Shown: in pieces, positions 6,637 through 6,931 of the stretch
How the letters are laid out: every line of letters starts with the position of its first letter
How positions within the stretch are numbered: the stretch's first letter is position 1
Assembly (NCBI GenBank): GCA_030696545.1
Contig: JAUYSA010000183.1
Span: 1 to 6,931, forward strand
Source of the DNA: Hyphomonadaceae bacterium
Lineage (GTDB): Bacteria > Pseudomonadota > Alphaproteobacteria > Caulobacterales > Hyphomonadaceae
Length of the DNA stretch: 6,931 nucleotides
Reading direction: 5' to 3'
Made by a program: the position numbers and the translations under genes
The notes under the pieces: model-generated
What the model was told of the DNA's origin: nothing
The model's input: only the letters and a program-made list of their open reading frames with translations
Databases searched by the model: none

Positions 6637-6642
6637 CGACTT
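6615..6642 (+). other. dif: Candidate dif site (XerC/XerD recombination site)
   Basis: The 28 bp divide as an 11-bp left arm ATTGCCCATAA (6615-6625), a 6-bp centre TGTTGA (6626-6631), and an 11-bp right arm TTATGCGACTT (6632-6642). Compared with E. coli dif from memory, 8 of 11 left, 4 of 6 central and 7 of 11 right positions match. These include the inner CATAA and TTATG that flank the crossover region. dif is where XerC and XerD resolve chromosome dimers under FtsK control, in the replication terminus. It lies in a short AT-rich intergenic gap and nearby KOPS-type octamers converge on it. The weaker outer right arm, normally well conserved, is the main doubt. A regulator operator is the alternative. 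Confidence 0.55.
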
Positions 6643-6663
6643 GCGTATATGGGGGTTTGAGCG

Positions 6664-6931
6664 ATGGCTGATCCGGCCTCGACAAAATCGGGCGGCGGCG
6701 CCGACCCGGCCGGGACGGCGGACGACCGCTCCCTCCCCTCATCAGGAGACCCATGGCGCGATCTGGTGACGTTAATGGCTCGGCTGCGGACGCCCGGGAC
6801 CGGATGCCCGTGGGACATCGAGCAGACCTTCGAGACGATCGCGCCTTACACGATCGAGGAAGCCAACCAGGTCGCTGACGCGATACATCGGAAGGACCAG
6901 GGGGAGCATAAGGGCGAGCAGGGCGATCTGC
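6664..6931 (+). CDS. mazG: MazG nucleoside triphosphate pyrophosphohydrolase, 5' part (3' end outside window)
   Basis: MazG hydrolyses NTPs and dNTPs to monophosphate and pyrophosphate and helps clear damaged or excess nucleotides. The visible 89 residues hold a Gly/Pro/Asp-rich N-terminal extension (1-30) and then the start of the first MazG domain: LVTLMARLRTPGTGCPWDIEQTF, APYTIEEANQVADAI and EQGDL. The metal-binding pattern EExxE...ExxD reads Glu65-Glu66-x-x-Gln69 ... Glu85-x-x-Asp88, so the third Glu is Gln. The usual Tyr or His before it is Asn68. ATG 6664 is the first start after an in-frame TGA at 6658-6660, with GGGGG at 6651-6655 as a modest ribosome-binding site. ATG 6775 would remove the extension but also cut into the domain. 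It lies 65 bp after the preceding operon, separated by the dif-like sequence, so it probably has its own promoter; none stands out. Confidence 0.92.
   Translation, partial: MADPASTKSGGGADPAGTADDRSLPSSGDPWRDLVTLMARLRTPGTGCPWDIEQTFETIAPYTIEEANQVADAIHRKDQGEHKGEQGDL
6731..6738 (-). other. KOPS-type octamer GGGGAGGG on minus strand
   Basis: CCCTCCCC on the plus strand reads GGGGAGGG on the minus strand, an exact GGGNAGGG. It lies inside the low-complexity start of mazG, about 90 bp beyond the dif-like site. It points leftward, back at that site, opposite to the three octamers upstream. It is a single copy in GC-rich coding sequence, so chance is possible. Confidence 0.3.

Overview
The window looks like ordinary chromosome from a GC-rich alphaproteobacterium. 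The gene order rlpA, D-Ala-D-Ala carboxypeptidase, tmk, holB, tatD family, MBL-fold hydrolase is a familiar alphaproteobacterial block. The protein styles suggest a Caulobacterales or Hyphomonadaceae-type organism; that placement is inference, not demonstrated. I see no insertion sequence, CRISPR array or phage gene.

Layout: the 3' part of a conserved protein of unknown function (2-592, +), then a tRNA-Ser(UGA) gene on the minus strand with encoded CCA (632-721). A 302-bp gene-free stretch follows, ending in an unusual translation-start region for rlpA (1024-2055). After a 141-bp gap comes a tight co-directional run: carboxypeptidase (2197-3378), tmk (3381-4025), holB (4025-4996), a TatD-family hydrolase (4998-5771) and an MBL-fold hydrolase (5768-6598). 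Junctions are 2 nt, 1-nt overlap, 1 nt and 4-nt overlap, so this is almost certainly one operon. After a 65-bp AT-rich gap, mazG begins at 6664 and runs off the end.

The genes combine envelope work (RlpA and the carboxypeptidase in the periplasm, probably at the division septum and peptidoglycan stem peptides) with DNA precursor and replication work (Tmk makes dTDP; delta' belongs to the clamp loader), two metal-dependent hydrolases of uncertain substrate, and nucleotide-pool cleaning (MazG). The metG gene that I recall between holB and tatD in many alphaproteobacteria is absent here.

The most interesting non-coding signal is in the AT-rich gap before mazG: a 28-bp sequence at 6615-6642 with the architecture of a chromosomal dif site (11-bp arm, 6-bp centre, 11-bp arm; CATAA and TTATG flanking the centre). 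By eye it matches E. coli dif at 19 of 28 positions. All four exact GGGNAGGG (FtsK KOPS-type) octamers I could find in the window point toward it. Second is the rlpA start, where a well-placed Shine-Dalgarno and ATG are followed after five codons by an in-frame TAG directly abutting the apparent GTG start. Several enzymes also carry substitutions at motif positions (MazG EExxQ, TatD HxN, delta' GKA, MBL HxHxDQ), and RlpA lacks the lipoprotein cysteine.
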